Notes under the pieces: generated by a model | The model's database searches: none | Seen by the model: the letters and a program-made list of their open reading frames with translations, nothing else | Told to the model about the DNA's origin: nothing | Position numbers and translations under genes: made by a program | Origin: an uncultured Lachnospiraceae bacterium | GTDB lineage: Bacteria; Bacillota; Clostridia; Lachnospirales; Lachnospiraceae | Assembly: GCA_905193085.1 (NCBI GenBank) | Contig: CAJJNI010000153.1 | Coordinates: forward strand, 1-5,952 | Reading direction: 5' to 3' | DNA: 5,952 nucleotides | Shown here: positions 5,591 to 5,952 of the stretch, piece by piece | How positions within the stretch are numbered: position 1 is the first letter of the stretch | How the letters are laid out: each line of letters opens with the position of its first letter

Positions 5591-5952
5591 ATGCAGCTGA
5601 TATGTGGTGTTCATGGTGTTGGAAAGACTATTTTTGCAAAGACTTTTTGTCAAAAAAAATCACTAAGTTATTATTCAGCAAGTGAATTAATCAGGAAGAT
5701 GACAGAAAGTCAAATATGCGATTATAAGAAAGTGCAACAGGTTACAGGTAATCAAAAGTTATTATTAGAAGCTTTATCGAAAATAGAAGATAAACAGTAC
5801 ATATTAGATGGTCATTTGTGTTTAATTAATGGACAAAATAAGATAGAACGAATACAAGCTGGAATATTTCAAAAATTGAATATAGAATGTATTTATATTG
5901 TCGTTGATAAACCAAAGAAAATACAACAACGATTAAAAGAGCGAGATGACAA
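5591..5952 (+). CDS. Small P-loop NTPase / kinase-like protein (partial, runs off the window)
   Basis: From ATG 5591 the frame is open for 120 codons to the window edge. GAGG at 5580-5583, 7 nt before the ATG, supports the start. A Walker A motif is almost at the N-terminus: GVHGVGKT (residues 6-13), so the protein binds a nucleoside triphosphate. YILDGHLCLIN (70-80) follows a beta-strand pattern with Asp73 in a Walker B-like place. The segment PKKIQQRLKERDD (108-120) resembles the Arg-rich lid of nucleotide or adenylate-kinase-like enzymes. The layout fits a small P-loop kinase or AAA-like ATP-binding protein. I recall similar uncharacterised proteins with GIHGVGK and DGHFCL motifs, but I cannot name a substrate. 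The C-terminal part is outside the window, so fusion to another domain, for example a deaminase, cannot be excluded. Confidence 0.75.
   Translation, partial: MQLICGVHGVGKTIFAKTFCQKKSLSYYSASELIRKMTESQICDYKKVQQVTGNQKLLLEALSKIEDKQYILDGHLCLINGQNKIERIQAGIFQKLNIECIYIVVDKPKKIQQRLKERDD

Overview
The window is AT-rich, has strong AGGAGG-type ribosome binding sites and codon use biased to A/T-ending codons. Together with its gene content this suggests a low-GC Firmicute, most likely a gut Clostridia/Lachnospiraceae-type bacterium. The taxonomic call is inference from composition and gene families only. All supported genes are on the plus strand.

Layout. (1) Positions 1-80 hold the last codons of an unidentified basic protein. 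(2) Positions 136-3192 encode a 1018-residue bifunctional L-fucokinase / GDP-L-fucose pyrophosphorylase (Fkp type), which salvages free fucose to GDP-fucose for glycan fucosylation. (3) Positions 3193-3481 contain a good sigma-A-type promoter and, exactly at its expected start point, a 157-bp palindromic MITE-like element inserted in a CTAG target with TA on both sides. (4) Positions 3482-4288 encode an unusual protein: a dCTP deaminase/dUTPase-fold domain that lacks the usual catalytic Asp and Glu, followed by a likely coiled coil and three predicted membrane helices. (5) Positions 4494-5199 hold an overlapping MntA/HepT toxin-antitoxin pair with intact signature motifs. (6) Positions 5200-5590 are gene-poor and end in a strong 16-bp stem-loop abutting the next ribosome binding site. 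(7) Positions 5591-5952 are the first 120 codons of a small P-loop NTPase/kinase-like protein that runs off the window.

How it fits together. The left part looks like the end of a surface-glycan or sugar-nucleotide region. The right part looks like an accessory or defence-type region: a mobile element, a membrane-anchored nucleotide-binding-fold protein, a HEPN/MNT toxin-antitoxin pair and a P-loop protein. The item most worth following is the Dcd-like/membrane fusion. My hypothesis is that a catalytically dead nucleotide-binding fold senses (d)NTPs and controls a membrane effector; nothing in the sequence proves this. The adjacency of the P-loop gene may or may not be functional, because the MntA/HepT module and a 391-bp gap separate the two.
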